From contig NZ_CP053746.1 in assembly GCF_013201545.1 (NCBI RefSeq), positions 4,726,501 through 4,790,500 of the forward strand: a DNA stretch of 64,000 nt, read 5' to 3'. Under the pieces are notes generated by a model that was not told where the DNA came from, searched no databases, and saw nothing but the letters and a program-made list of their open reading frames with translations. Below, one piece after another: positions 17,330-25,992 of the stretch. This stretch comes from Pseudomonas graminis. Its GTDB lineage: Bacteria > Pseudomonadota > Gammaproteobacteria > Pseudomonadales > Pseudomonadaceae. The stretch's first letter is position 1. Every line of letters starts with the position of its first letter. The translations under genes and the position numbers were made by a program.

Positions 17330-18187
17330 ATGATCGTCATCACCGGTGCATCAGGTCAGCTAGGCCGCCTCGTCATCGCCCAATTGCTTGAAACCGTACC
17401 CGCCTCGCGTATTGTTGCGGCCGTCCGTGACCCGGCGAAAGTGGCCGATCTTGCCGCCAAGGGCGTCCAGGTCCGCCAGGCCGATTATTCACAGCCCGCC
17501 ACGCTGGACCGCGCCTTCGAAGGTGCCGAGAAGGTCCTGCTGATCTCGTCCAGCGAAGTGGGCCAGCGTGTCACTCAGCATCAGGCGGTGATCGATGCGG
17601 CTAAACGCGCCGGGGTGAAACTGCTGGGTTACACCAGCGTGCTCCACGCCGACACCTCCGCGCTGGGGCTGGCCGAAGAACACAGGCAAACCGAGGCGGC
17701 GCTGGCGCAATCCGGCGTTCCGGCGGTGGTGCTGCGCAATGGCTTGTACCACGAAAACTACACCGCCGGCGTGACCCACGCGGTGGCGAACGGCGCGCAC
17801 TTTGGCAGCGCGGGTGAAGGCCGAATCAGCTCTGCCGCGCGGGCCGACTACGCACGGGCGGCAGCCGTTGTGCTGACAGCGGCTGAGGATCAGGCGGGCA
17901 AGGTGTACGAGCTGGCCGGCGACGAGTCCTACACGCTGAAGGAATTCGCCGCTCAGATCGCGGAGCAATCCGGCAAGCCTGTTATCTACACCGATCTTCC
18001 AGAAGCCGATTACAAGGGTGCGTTGCTGCAGGCCGGGCTTCCGGAATTCGTCGCCGAGTTACTCGCCAACTCCGATACCGCCGCCGCCAAAGGTGCGCTG
18101 TTCGACGACAGTCGGCAGTTAAGCCGCCTGATGGGCCGGCCCACCACGCCGCTGGCCAGCAGCATTGCTGAAGCGCTACCCCGGTAA
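17330..18187 (+). CDS. qorB: NAD(P)H:quinone oxidoreductase-like NmrA-family protein (QorB)
   Basis: A 285-residue cytosolic Rossmann-fold protein of the NmrA/QorB group. The N-terminus is the nucleotide-binding loop TGASGQLGRLV (5-15), followed by the NADPH-preferring AAVRDP segment and YTSVLHAD. E. coli QorB (286 residues) reduces quinones with NADPH. The frame is open from 17297, but ATG 17330 gives the family's N-terminus. The divergent HxlR gene indicates regulation by electrophile or redox stress. The physiological quinone is not evident from sequence. Confidence 0.87.
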   Translation: MIVITGASGQLGRLVIAQLLETVPASRIVAAVRDPAKVADLAAKGVQVRQADYSQPATLDRAFEGAEKVLLISSSEVGQRVTQHQAVIDAAKRAGVKLLGYTSVLHADTSALGLAEEHRQTEAALAQSGVPAVVLRNGLYHENYTAGVTHAVANGAHFGSAGEGRISSAARADYARAAAVVLTAAEDQAGKVYELAGDESYTLKEFAAQIAEQSGKPVIYTDLPEADYKGALLQAGLPEFVAELLANSDTAAAKGALFDDSRQLSRLMGRPTTPLASSIAEALPR

Positions 18188-18330
18188 GCTCGTTGCCGCC
18201 CCCCGTCCCGAAACAGCAACCGCAAGCGCAAGCGCAGGCGGGCGGCGCGCCAGCACGGGCAGTGAATGATTTTCGCCCTGCACGGTCGGAACTAATGACA
18301 GCGCATCACGCGCTGGCCAAGGAGTTTCGA

Positions 18331-18639
18331 ATGAACAGCAAATCGCTCATTGCCGGTCTGGCGATTCTGGGATGCATTTCCGTTGTGAGTTTCACGGTGC
18401 AAGCCGCCGACGCCACGGAGCCGACCATTCAACCTTCCAGAGACAACATGCGGGAGCTGGAAGTAGGCAGCCGTTCACCGCAGGAATTTCAGCGCCCGGC
18501 AGCGGCCATCAAGGACTGGAAAACCAAGGGTCTGGAAGAACCGGCCAAAATGAGTCAGTGGGTGCGCATCAACGACAAGTACGTCGAAGTGCAGACCACC
18601 AACGGCCAGATCACCAAGATTGTTCCGATTGAAAAATAA
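18331..18639 (+). CDS. RcnB-like periplasmic protein, first of a pair
   Basis: A 102-residue exported protein with a Sec signal peptide (about 1-25, cleaved near VQAAD). The mature part has the RcnB-type core IKDWKTKGLEEP...QWVRINDKYVEV..GQITKI. RcnB of E. coli helps nickel/cobalt homeostasis in the periplasm, but most family members are uncharacterised and the metal link may not hold here. AAGGAG at 18319-18324 fixes the start. It is followed after 82 bases by a paralogue, evidently from a local duplication. Confidence 0.8.
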   Translation: MNSKSLIAGLAILGCISVVSFTVQAADATEPTIQPSRDNMRELEVGSRSPQEFQRPAAAIKDWKTKGLEEPAKMSQWVRINDKYVEVQTTNGQITKIVPIEK

Positions 18640-18721
18640 GCCGGGGCACTGACCCAGCGCGCCGGGTTTGCGTGGCGCGCGCCAACGCCAAGAAAGTATA
18701 AGAACGACCAGAGGAATTCCC

Positions 18722-19042
18722 ATGAACATGAAAAAACTGATGGCCAGTGTGGCCGTGGTCACTTGTCTGGGTGGGGCCAGCGCCGCCGCCATGGCGCAAA
18801 CCCCTGCGACCAAGAGCGTGCAGGCGGAACACACCAATGAGCAGTACAAGGTCGGCGACACCACCCACGACCTGTACAAAGACGAGCGTGTCGGCGTCAA
18901 GGACTGGGAGGGCAAAGGCCTGCACGCGCCGAAGGAAGGTACGCAATGGGTGCTGATCAGCGATAAATACGCGCTGATCAACATGGAAGACGGCAAGGTC
19001 CTCGACATCGCGCCGGGCAACCTCAAACCGCTGAAAAAGTAA
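18722..19042 (+). CDS. RcnB-like periplasmic protein, second of a pair
   Basis: A 106-residue protein with a signal peptide (about 1-26, cleaved near AMAQ) and the same core as its neighbour: VKDWEGKGLHAP...QWVLISDKYALI..GKVLDI. The two share the W/KGL, QWV and DKY positions but little else. AGAGGAA precedes the ATG at 18722. A hairpin follows the stop. No metal-binding histidine cluster is obvious in either protein, so a role in nickel handling is uncertain. Confidence 0.8.
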   Translation: MNMKKLMASVAVVTCLGGASAAAMAQTPATKSVQAEHTNEQYKVGDTTHDLYKDERVGVKDWEGKGLHAPKEGTQWVLISDKYALINMEDGKVLDIAPGNLKPLKK

Positions 19043-19055
19043 TTACCGCTATGCC

Positions 19056-19100
19056 CGTCACCGTCACCGTCACCGTGCCCGACGCCCGTCGGGCATCGCT
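19056..19100 (+). terminator. Hairpin terminator after the RcnB pair
   Basis: TGCCCGAC (19076-19083) and GTCGGGCA (19088-19095) form an 8-bp stem with a GCCC loop, followed by TCGCTTTGT. A short CGTCAC triplication (19056-19073) sits just before it. Confidence 0.5.
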
Positions 19101-19222
19101 TTGTCCGCCTCGCCATGCAAACGCCCGCCCCCTTCGCTTTTCGCTGACAAGAAAGGTTGCAGCCTAACGATCGCGCCCTCTACTCTGCCGCTCTCGTCTG
19201 TTGCGCCATAGGCCCGGGTTCG

Positions 19223-20152
19223 ATGTCTTCCGTCTTGAATGTTTTGCTGCCCATTTTCGCCCTCATCCTGGTGGGCTACCTCTGTCGCCGTACCAACCGC
19301 CTCGGACCGACCGCCGCCTCTGAAATCAACCGTATGGTGGTCTGGCTGTGTTTGCCAGCACTGCTGTTCACCGCTACGGCACGCGCCACCTGGGAACAGA
19401 TCTGGCACCCGGGCTTTGTGCTGACCTTTACCCTGTCGACCATGGCGATGTTCGTCATTACCTTGCTGCTGCGGCGCAGAAAGGCGGGTCATTTTGCCGA
19501 TGCCAGCATCGATGCCCTCAGCGCTTCCTACGCCAACACGGGCTACATCGGCATTCCGTTGTGCGTCATGGTGCTGGGGCAGGAAGGCCTGGAACCTGCG
19601 CTCATCGCGTCGCTGCTGGTGGTCTGCGTGGTGTTCGGCATCGCCCTGGTGTGCATCGAAATCGGCCTGCAAAGCGAGGCCCGGGTTCACCGCATCGTGC
19701 TCAAAGTGCTGCTGGCGCTGGCAAAAAACCCGTTGGTGGTGTCGCCTATTCTTGGCGCCTGCTGGGCATCGACCGGCGTGGCATTGCCGGGTGCGCTGGA
19801 CAAATTCCTGACCCTGCTGGGTGCCGCGACGACGCCCTGCGCGCTGATTTCCCTGGGCCTGTTTCTCGCTCAGAAACAACAAGGCCCCCGTGAGGGCACG
19901 ACGCTGCTGGTGCTGATCAAGCTGATTGCCCACCCGCTGTTGACTTGGTTTCTGGCCTTTCGGGTGTTTCACCTGCCGCCGCTGTGGGCCAACTCGGCGC
20001 TGCTGCTGAGCGCCCTCCCCACCGGCACCGGGCCGTTCATGCTGGCCGAGTATTACAAGCGCGAAGCGTCGGTGGTGTCGAGCACGATCCTGATCTCGAC
20101 GCTGGGCTCGCTGGTGACGCTGTCGCTGTGCATTTATTACATCAACGGTTGA
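19223..20152 (+). CDS. AEC-family (auxin efflux carrier type) transporter
   Basis: A 309-residue integral membrane protein with about ten hydrophobic helices in two similar halves, as in the AEC family. Motifs include NRMVVWLCLPALLF in the first half, SYANTGYIGIPLCV at the conserved crossover, and SALPTGTGPFMLAEYY in the second. Bacterial members export or import small carboxylates such as malate or malonate, or efflux other anions; the substrate is not predictable here. Start 19223 is chosen because it places the first helix at the N-terminus; the ribosome-binding site is weak and an upstream start at 19157 cannot be excluded. A LysR gene follows on the same strand. Confidence 0.82.
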   Translation: MSSVLNVLLPIFALILVGYLCRRTNRLGPTAASEINRMVVWLCLPALLFTATARATWEQIWHPGFVLTFTLSTMAMFVITLLLRRRKAGHFADASIDALSASYANTGYIGIPLCVMVLGQEGLEPALIASLLVVCVVFGIALVCIEIGLQSEARVHRIVLKVLLALAKNPLVVSPILGACWASTGVALPGALDKFLTLLGAATTPCALISLGLFLAQKQQGPREGTTLLVLIKLIAHPLLTWFLAFRVFHLPPLWANSALLLSALPTGTGPFMLAEYYKREASVVSSTILISTLGSLVTLSLCIYYING

Positions 20153-20200
20153 CGGGCTGGCGTCGGGCAAAAGCTCGGGCATAGAGGTGGGTGCGTCGCA

Positions 20201-21127
20201 ATGAACAAGCTGGACTTGCTGAAAACCTTCGTCAGGGTCGCCGAGCTGGCGAGCTTCACCCTCGCGGGTGATGCCTTGGGCTTGCCGCGCTCCACGGTAT
20301 CGGAGCACGTGCGCAGCCTCGAAGAACTGCTCGGCGCGCGCCTGCTGTTGCGCACCACGCGCAAGGTGCAGGTAACGCCCGACGGGCAGGCGCTGTATGA
20401 ACGCAGCAAGGATCTGCTCGGCCAGATGGACGAACTTGAAGGTTTGTTCCGGCAGGACAGCTCGGCGCTCAGCGGGCGGCTGCGGGTGGACATGCCCACC
20501 GCCATCGCGCGACGGCTGGTGCTGCCACGGCTGGGTGATTTTCTTGAGCGGCACCCGCTGATCGAACTTGAAATCAGCAGCACGGACCGGCGCGTCGATC
20601 TGGTCCGCGAGGGCTTTGATTGCGTGCTGCGCATCGGCGCGTTGCCAGACACGCCGCTGGTCGCGCGCAGCGTTGGCCTGTTTCGAATGATCAACTGCGT
20701 GAGCCAGGGGTACGCCGACCGCTTCGGCATTCCGCGGAATCTGGAAGAGCTGCAGCAGCACCGGCTGGTCAACTATGCGCCGGCATTTGGCGCTGCCGAT
20801 GCGCTGTTCGAATATTGTCGCGAGGGCAAGGATTTCCACGTGTCGATGCCCTGCAGCGTGACGGTGAACAACATCGAAGCCTATGAAGCGGCGTGTGTCG
20901 GCGGGCTGGGTATCATCCAGATTCCGCGCCTGGCTGCCCCTTACCAGCAGCAGCGCGGTGACTTGATCGAAATCCTCCCCGAGTACCGGCCGACGGCGAT
21001 GCCGGTGTCGCTGTTGTACGCCCATCGCCGACACCTCCCCCAGCGGTGCCGTGTGTTCATGGATTGGATGGAGGCATTGCTCGCGGAATATGGGGTTGAG
21101 CCGAAGGGATCGCGGGACCGGCATTAA
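20201..21127 (+). CDS. LysR-family transcriptional regulator
   Basis: A 308-residue LysR regulator with an N-terminal winged helix (LKTFVRVAELASFTLAGDALGLPRSTVSEHVRSLE) and a periplasmic-binding-like effector domain. It belongs to the large AaeR/CrgA-like group that includes SSTDRRVDLVREGFDCVLRIG. It begins 48 bases after the AEC transporter on the same strand and may be cotranscribed, so it could respond to the transported compound; it could equally act elsewhere. Confidence 0.88.
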   Translation: MNKLDLLKTFVRVAELASFTLAGDALGLPRSTVSEHVRSLEELLGARLLLRTTRKVQVTPDGQALYERSKDLLGQMDELEGLFRQDSSALSGRLRVDMPTAIARRLVLPRLGDFLERHPLIELEISSTDRRVDLVREGFDCVLRIGALPDTPLVARSVGLFRMINCVSQGYADRFGIPRNLEELQQHRLVNYAPAFGAADALFEYCREGKDFHVSMPCSVTVNNIEAYEAACVGGLGIIQIPRLAAPYQQQRGDLIEILPEYRPTAMPVSLLYAHRRHLPQRCRVFMDWMEALLAEYGVEPKGSRDRH

Positions 21128-21173
21128 CAGGGCATCAAATGTCACACCGTGAAATTGATAGCGCGTGAACTGG

Positions 21174-21204
21174 CCTCTTCCCGGCTAAAGCCGGTCCCAC
21201 GGGG
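21174..21204. repeat. Single REP palindrome
   Basis: One CCGGCTAAAGCCGG core in the short gap between the convergent LysR and serine hydrolase genes. Confidence 0.8.
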
Positions 21205-21248
21205 ATCGCGTAAAGCCAGCGGACCGGTGGAACCTGTCATGCCTGGAT

Positions 21249-22490
21249 TCACTTCAACGCCGCGACCACCGCATCGAAGAACGCCATCGGGTCGAGGGGC
21301 TCTTTGTCCACCGGCTTGGGTTGGGCGCCGAAGGTGACGATCACGACGTTATTGGCCGGGTTGACGTAAATGTTCTGGCCCTGAATGCCGACCGCCGAAT
21401 AGGCGCCGTCCTTCACCGAGGGGGCGGTCCACGCGGTCCACCACATGTAGCCGTAATCCAGGCTCTTGCCGCCCTTGAGGGTGGTCGGCCGCGTCGCTTC
21501 ACCGACCCAGCCGTCCGGCAGAATCGAGGTACCGTTGATCTTGCCGTCGTTCATGAAAAACAGCCCGAAGCGTCCGTAATCCCGCAGCGTCGCGCTGATA
21601 CCGCTGCCGCCGATCTCCACGCCGTCAGGCGAGTCCAGCCACCACGTCGCGTCGCTTTCCATGCCGAACGGCTGCCAGATCTTCTTCGACAGGTACTCGG
21701 CCAGCGGCATCTTCACCGCACCCCGCACAATCTCGCCAAGGACCTGGGTTTCGCCGGTGCTGTAGTTGTTCACCGTGCCGGGCTCGGCAGCGCGCGGCAG
21801 GCTCGCCATCAGCGTCATGGCCGAGTGAGGCCGCTGGGAAATCTGCGCCTTGAGCAAGGCCCTGCGGTCCGACGCCGGATCGGTGTAGGTTTCGTTCCAC
21901 TTCACCCCCGACGACATCATCAGCACGTTGCGCACGGTCACCCCTTCATAGGCGCTGCCTTTGAGGGCCGGCACGTAATCCACCACCTGGCCGTCGAGGC
22001 CCTTGATCAAGCCATCTCTGATCGCCGCCGCCGTCAGGGTCGAGGTGATGGATTTGGCCATCGACATCGACATCCAGCGGGTTTTCTCGGTGTTGCCGCG
22101 CTGATACGTCTCGAAGACGATCTTGCCGTCCTTGATCACCAGCATCGCGGTAATGCTGTCCAGCGCCACGAAGTCGTACAGGTCGTACTTTTTGCCCTCG
22201 ACGGTGAAGCGCACGTTGGGCAGTTGACGGTCTGACTTGGGCAGCGCATAGGGGTGTTCGCCGGCCTTGATGGTGTGGGTGGGAAACAGCCGGCCGATAT
22301 TGCGATAGGTGCTGACCGCCAGGTCCGGGAGCATGGCGCCGTCGTAGATCTGCTCGACCGTGCCGATGGGCTCCTGGGCGTGGGGATAGTCGTCGGCCCA
22401 CACGGTGGACACGGACACGGCGGCCAGCAAACTGACGGACAGGGCCAGCGGCCGGCTGAAGGCGGCAGGACGAAAGACGGGTGAGTGCAT
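21249..22490 (-). CDS. Serine hydrolase of the class C beta-lactamase / 6-aminohexanoate-dimer hydrolase family
   Basis: A 413-residue exported hydrolase with a signal peptide (about 1-32, ending VWA). The beta-lactamase-like fold is marked by the nucleophile motif SMAKS (S-x-x-K) in the middle of MSMSMAKSITSTL and the YST tyrosine motif (NNYSTGETQVLG), with a later GYMWWTA segment. Related proteins include NylB' nylon-oligomer hydrolase, EstB esterases and D-aminopeptidases, so the real substrate is open; a true beta-lactamase is unlikely given the overall sequence. ATG 22490 follows an AAGGATA site. It looks monocistronic, flanked by REP elements on both sides. Confidence 0.83.
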   Translation of the reverse strand: MHSPVFRPAAFSRPLALSVSLLAAVSVSTVWADDYPHAQEPIGTVEQIYDGAMLPDLAVSTYRNIGRLFPTHTIKAGEHPYALPKSDRQLPNVRFTVEGKKYDLYDFVALDSITAMLVIKDGKIVFETYQRGNTEKTRWMSMSMAKSITSTLTAAAIRDGLIKGLDGQVVDYVPALKGSAYEGVTVRNVLMMSSGVKWNETYTDPASDRRALLKAQISQRPHSAMTLMASLPRAAEPGTVNNYSTGETQVLGEIVRGAVKMPLAEYLSKKIWQPFGMESDATWWLDSPDGVEIGGSGISATLRDYGRFGLFFMNDGKINGTSILPDGWVGEATRPTTLKGGKSLDYGYMWWTAWTAPSVKDGAYSAVGIQGQNIYVNPANNVVIVTFGAQPKPVDKEPLDPMAFFDAVVAALK

Positions 22491-22527
22491 GACGTATCCT
22501 TTTTTTGTCGTCGTTAAAGGACGCTGA

Positions 22528-22552
22528 ATTCCCGGCTAAGCCGGTGCTGCTG
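22528..22552. repeat. Short REP remnant
   Basis: A single, shortened REP core (TTCCCGGCTAAGCCGGTGC) just upstream of the serine hydrolase start. Confidence 0.55.
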
Positions 22553-22665
22553 AAAGCACGCGCCCGCTCCAACCATAGCCCACCCACCGGCGTTGCACCG
22601 GGCGATCAGTTCACTGATTTCATACCCTGACATCTGCGATGACGTACGTGAGCGAAGCGAGGGCG

Positions 22666-22697
22666 AAAAAAAACCACCGCACGAAAGCGGTGGTTTT
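22666..22697 (-). terminator. Rho-independent terminator of ilvE
   Basis: On the minus strand an 11-bp perfect stem AAAACCACCGC / GCGGTGGTTTT with a 6-base loop ends in a run of about eight T residues, 23 bases after the ilvE stop. A textbook terminator. Confidence 0.92.
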
Positions 22698-22719
22698 CAG
22701 GCTTGCAGAACGCGTCGGA

Positions 22720-23739
22720 TCAGACCTTGACGATCCAGCCCGCCGGGCCTTCGATGTCGCCGGACTGAATGCCGGTCAGCTCTTTGTACAGGCGCTGGGT
22801 CACGGGACCGACGTCGGTTTCGCTGTGGAACACGTGCAGTTTGTCTTTGTAGCTGATGCCGCCGATCGGGGTGATCACCGCCGCGGTGCCGCACGCGCCC
22901 GCTTCCTTGAACAGGTCGAGCTTGTCGATGAACACCTCGCCTTCGGTGACCTTCAGGCCCAGACGGCTTTGCGCCAGTTCAATCAGCGACAGGCGGGTGA
23001 TGCCCGGCAGCACGGAGGGCGATTTCGGCGTGATGAACTGGTCGTCGTGGGTGATGCCGAAAAAGTTGGCCGAGCCGACTTCTTCGATCTTCGTGTGGGT
23101 CAACGGATCAAGGTAAATGGCGTCAGCGAAGTTGGCTTTCTTGGCCTCGGCGCCCGGCATCATGCTCGCCGCATAGTTGCCGCCGACTTTGGCAGCGCCG
23201 GTGCCTTGTGGCGCAGCGCGGTCATAGCTGGAGATGACGAAGTTGTGCGGTTTCATGCCGCCCTTGAAGTACGGGCCCACCGGGATGCAGAACACCGAGA
23301 AAATGAACTCGGGCGCAGCGCGCACGCCGATGTTGTCGCCGACACCGATCACGAACGGGCGCAGGTACAACGCGCCGCCGGTGCCATAAGGCGGGATGAA
23401 ACGCTCGTTGGCGCGGACCACTTGCTTGCACGCTTCGATGAACTGCTCGGTGGGCACATGGGGCATCAGCAGGCGGCTGCAACTGCGCTGCATGCGCGCG
23501 GCGTTCTGGTAGGGGCGGAACAGGTTGATCGAGCCGTCTTTGGCGCGATAGGCCTTGAGGCCTTCAAAGCATTGCTGGCCGTAATGCAGCGCGGTGGAGC
23601 CTTCGCTGATGTGTAGCACGTTGTCTTCGGTCAGGGTGCCTTGGTCCCACGCGCCATCGCGCCAGTGAGCCAGGTAGCGTTTGTCGGTCTTGATGTAGTC
23701 GAAGCCGAGCTTGTCCCAGTTAATGCTTTCGTTACCCAT
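22720..23739 (-). CDS. ilvE: Branched-chain amino acid aminotransferase
   Basis: A 339-residue class IV PLP aminotransferase performing the last step of leucine, isoleucine and valine synthesis and the first of their breakdown. It is of the long bacterial/eukaryotic type (TIGR01123-like), with LHYGQQCFEGLKAYR near the N-terminus, the PLP lysine in GAAKVGGNYAAS, and EVGSANFF and ACGTAAVITP further on. Start 23739 is chosen because AGAGGGTG lies just upstream; the frame is open to 24021 but the added residues are not part of the family. It is divergent from the HDOD gene and ends in a clear terminator, so it is transcribed alone. Confidence 0.93.
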   Translation of the reverse strand: MGNESINWDKLGFDYIKTDKRYLAHWRDGAWDQGTLTEDNVLHISEGSTALHYGQQCFEGLKAYRAKDGSINLFRPYQNAARMQRSCSRLLMPHVPTEQFIEACKQVVRANERFIPPYGTGGALYLRPFVIGVGDNIGVRAAPEFIFSVFCIPVGPYFKGGMKPHNFVISSYDRAAPQGTGAAKVGGNYAASMMPGAEAKKANFADAIYLDPLTHTKIEEVGSANFFGITHDDQFITPKSPSVLPGITRLSLIELAQSRLGLKVTEGEVFIDKLDLFKEAGACGTAAVITPIGGISYKDKLHVFHSETDVGPVTQRLYKELTGIQSGDIEGPAGWIVKV

Positions 23740-24019
23740 GACACCCTCTATGTCCAGGCCAGCGCGGCCGGGAGTGTCCGGCGTCTGGCGTTTCATCGAT
23801 AAGGCCCGGAGCAGGACGCGACCCGTTCCGGTGTGTCGCCATATTACTGATTTTTCTCCGCGCAAACCGCCTCGCCGGCAGATGAGCTGAAAAAGATCCG
23901 CCGGGGCCCGCCCCAAGCGTTGGTGTTTGTGCCGTCTGTAGCAAAACCGCTGGCGGACCCGTGCAGTTTCGCCAATGTTGCCTATGGTGTGTAAATCGTC
24001 CGAGACAGGAGCAGCACCC

Positions 24020-24844
24020 ATGGGTATCGATCAGTTATTTGCCGATTTGAGCAGTCTTCCCAGCATTCCCAAGGTGGCGCAGGACCTGATCAAACAGTTC
24101 GACAGCCCGTCGTCGGACTTGGGCAGTATCGCTGGCAATATCGAAAAGGACCCGGTGATCGCGGCGAAAATCCTGCGGCTGGCCAACTCCGCGCGCTTTC
24201 GCGGGGCACGGGAATCGTCGAGCATCGAGGACGCAGCCATGCGCCTGGGCTTCAATACCCTGCGCACGCTGGTGCTGGCGTCGGCGGTGACCGGCGCCTT
24301 CAAGGCAGGACCCAGTTTTGATTTGAAGGGTTTCTGGCTGAAGAGCTTTCAAGTGGCAGGGATCTGCCGTTTGCTGGCGAAAAAGTCCGGCGCCGATGGG
24401 GAAATCGCCTTCACTTGCGGGGTTATGCACGACATCGGCGAGTTGTTGATCCAGACCGGTGCGCCCGCCGTTGCCGAGCGCATCAACAGCGTGACCAAGA
24501 CCGGTACGACCGGGCGTGCGGCGATTGAAACGTTGCAGTTGGGTTTTGGTTACCCGGAAGTCGGCGCCGAACTGGCACGGCGCTGGGGACTGCCGGCGGT
24601 CATCCAGAACGCCATCGCCTATCAGGCGCGGCCGATGCAGGCGCCGGGGGACGCAACCCAGCCACGGATTGTTGCTCAGGCACTGACTATTTCTGCCGCG
24701 CTGGAAAACCACGGTGGCGCCACCGCGCAGGCGAAGCAGGAAGTGGATGGCCCGTTGCTGGAGGGGGTTGATCTGGATGCGGTGTTCGCGGAGCTGCCGA
24801 AGGTGCTCGAGGATGACAAGGCGTTTGCGGAGTTGTTGAGCTAG
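24020..24844 (+). CDS. HDOD-domain signalling protein
   Basis: A 274-residue cytosolic protein almost entirely made of an HDOD domain (about 10-210), a degenerate HD phosphohydrolase fold. Features include LPSIPKVAQDLI, the diagnostic ILRLANSARFRG, AAMRLGFNTLRTLVLAS, and HDIGELLI as a residual HD motif. HDOD proteins act as protein-interaction modules in signalling, stress and motility; enzymatic activity is usually absent. AGGAG precedes ATG 24020. It is divergent from ilvE with no clear operon partner. Confidence 0.88.
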   Translation: MGIDQLFADLSSLPSIPKVAQDLIKQFDSPSSDLGSIAGNIEKDPVIAAKILRLANSARFRGARESSSIEDAAMRLGFNTLRTLVLASAVTGAFKAGPSFDLKGFWLKSFQVAGICRLLAKKSGADGEIAFTCGVMHDIGELLIQTGAPAVAERINSVTKTGTTGRAAIETLQLGFGYPEVGAELARRWGLPAVIQNAIAYQARPMQAPGDATQPRIVAQALTISAALENHGGATAQAKQEVDGPLLEGVDLDAVFAELPKVLEDDKAFAELLS

Positions 24845-24879
24845 TTAAGGTCCGGGTTGGAGATTGATAGTGCTTACAC

Positions 24880-25048
24880 CGGCCCCTTCCCGACTGAAGA
24901 CGGTCCCACACATTGACCGCGGACCGACTGACACAACGCGGTCAACCTGCAGGACTGGCTTCAGCCGGGAAAGCGTCAGGCGTCACACTGCAAAACCGAT
25001 GGTGCTCACTCAGGCCCCTTCCCCGCTGAAGCCGGTCCTACTAGTATC
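24880..25048. repeat. Three REP elements
   Basis: REP cores at about 24886-24908 (TTCCCGACTGAAGACGG, diverged), 24950-24972 and 25018-25040 fill the gap between the HDOD gene and the sirtuin. Confidence 0.75.
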
Positions 25049-25077
25049 AGCGCACAGCCGCGCTTGAGGACCTGTGC

Positions 25078-25920
25078 ATGCCTGATGTACCCGATACCCA
25101 TGTCGACACCCTGCTGCACTGGATGCAAGACCGCTCCTTCGTCGTGCTGACCGGCGCCGGGATCAGCACGTCTTCCGGGATTCCGGATTACCGCGACAGC
25201 GAGGGCGTGCGTCGGGGTCGGCAGCCCATGATGTTTCAGGAATTCCTCAATGCGCCCGAGGCCAGGCGTCGTTACTGGGCCCGGGCGATGCTCGGCTGGC
25301 CCCGGGTTCGCGCCGCGCAACCCAACCCCGCCCACGAGGCGATTGCCCGCTTGCAGCAGCGCGATCTCATCAGCGGCGTCATCACCCAGAACGTCGACTC
25401 CTTGCACGATCAGGCCGGCAGTCATGACGTGGTGGAATTGCACGGCAGCCTGCATTGGGTGCTGTGCCTGGACTGCCGCCAGCGCACCGAGCGGGACATC
25501 GTTCAGCTGACCCTCGTCGAGCAAAACCCTTACCTGGCCGGCGTCGATGCGGTGCAGGCGCCTGATGGCGACACTTTGCTCGACCGCGCCTTCGAAGAAC
25601 GCTTCCAGGTGCCCCACTGCCCCCACTGTGGCGGTGAGCGCCTGAAACCTGACGTGGTGTTTTTCGGTGAGAACGTGGCGCCACCCACTGCAGCCAAGGC
25701 CATGCAGCGCGTGGAAGACGCTCAGGGCCTGTTGGTGGTGGGGTCGTCGCTGATGGCGTTTTCGGCGTTTCGCCTGTGCCGCACGATCAAAGATCAGGGC
25801 AAACCGCTGATCGCCATCAATCTGGGGAAAACACGGGCCGATGATCTGCTGGATCTCAAGATCGAAGCATCGTGCGAGGTGCTACTGCCAGCCTTGGCGC
25901 AGCGGCTGTTGAGAGCCTGA
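25078..25920 (+). CDS. Sirtuin-type NAD-dependent protein deacylase
   Basis: A 280-residue sirtuin that removes acyl groups from lysines using NAD, giving nicotinamide and O-acyl-ADP-ribose. The Rossmann motif GAGIS (26-30) continues into SGIPDYR; TQNVDSLH (103-110) and the catalytic histidine in LHGS (H122) are present. Zinc is held by C130-x2-C133 and C181-x2-C184. The long insert between the two cysteine pairs and the length place it in the larger proteobacterial class (often annotated as SIR2 family, class II-like) rather than with short CobB. It is probably monocistronic. Confidence 0.88.
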   Translation: MPDVPDTHVDTLLHWMQDRSFVVLTGAGISTSSGIPDYRDSEGVRRGRQPMMFQEFLNAPEARRRYWARAMLGWPRVRAAQPNPAHEAIARLQQRDLISGVITQNVDSLHDQAGSHDVVELHGSLHWVLCLDCRQRTERDIVQLTLVEQNPYLAGVDAVQAPDGDTLLDRAFEERFQVPHCPHCGGERLKPDVVFFGENVAPPTAAKAMQRVEDAQGLLVVGSSLMAFSAFRLCRTIKDQGKPLIAINLGKTRADDLLDLKIEASCEVLLPALAQRLLRA

Positions 25921-25992
25921 TGAGTCTTCCGTATCTCCGTGTGCAGAGAGGGCCCTTTCGCGAGCAAGCTCACTCCTACATGGCTCGATCTG

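Noticed and set aside
19070..21145. A 691-residue open frame on the minus strand
   Set aside because: Antisense to the AEC transporter and LysR genes; Gln/His/Arg-rich with no recognisable fold.
21249..22490. Antibiotic-resistance beta-lactamase
   Set aside because: It has the S-x-x-K and YST motifs, but the overall sequence matches 6-aminohexanoate-dimer hydrolase/esterase-type proteins rather than AmpC.
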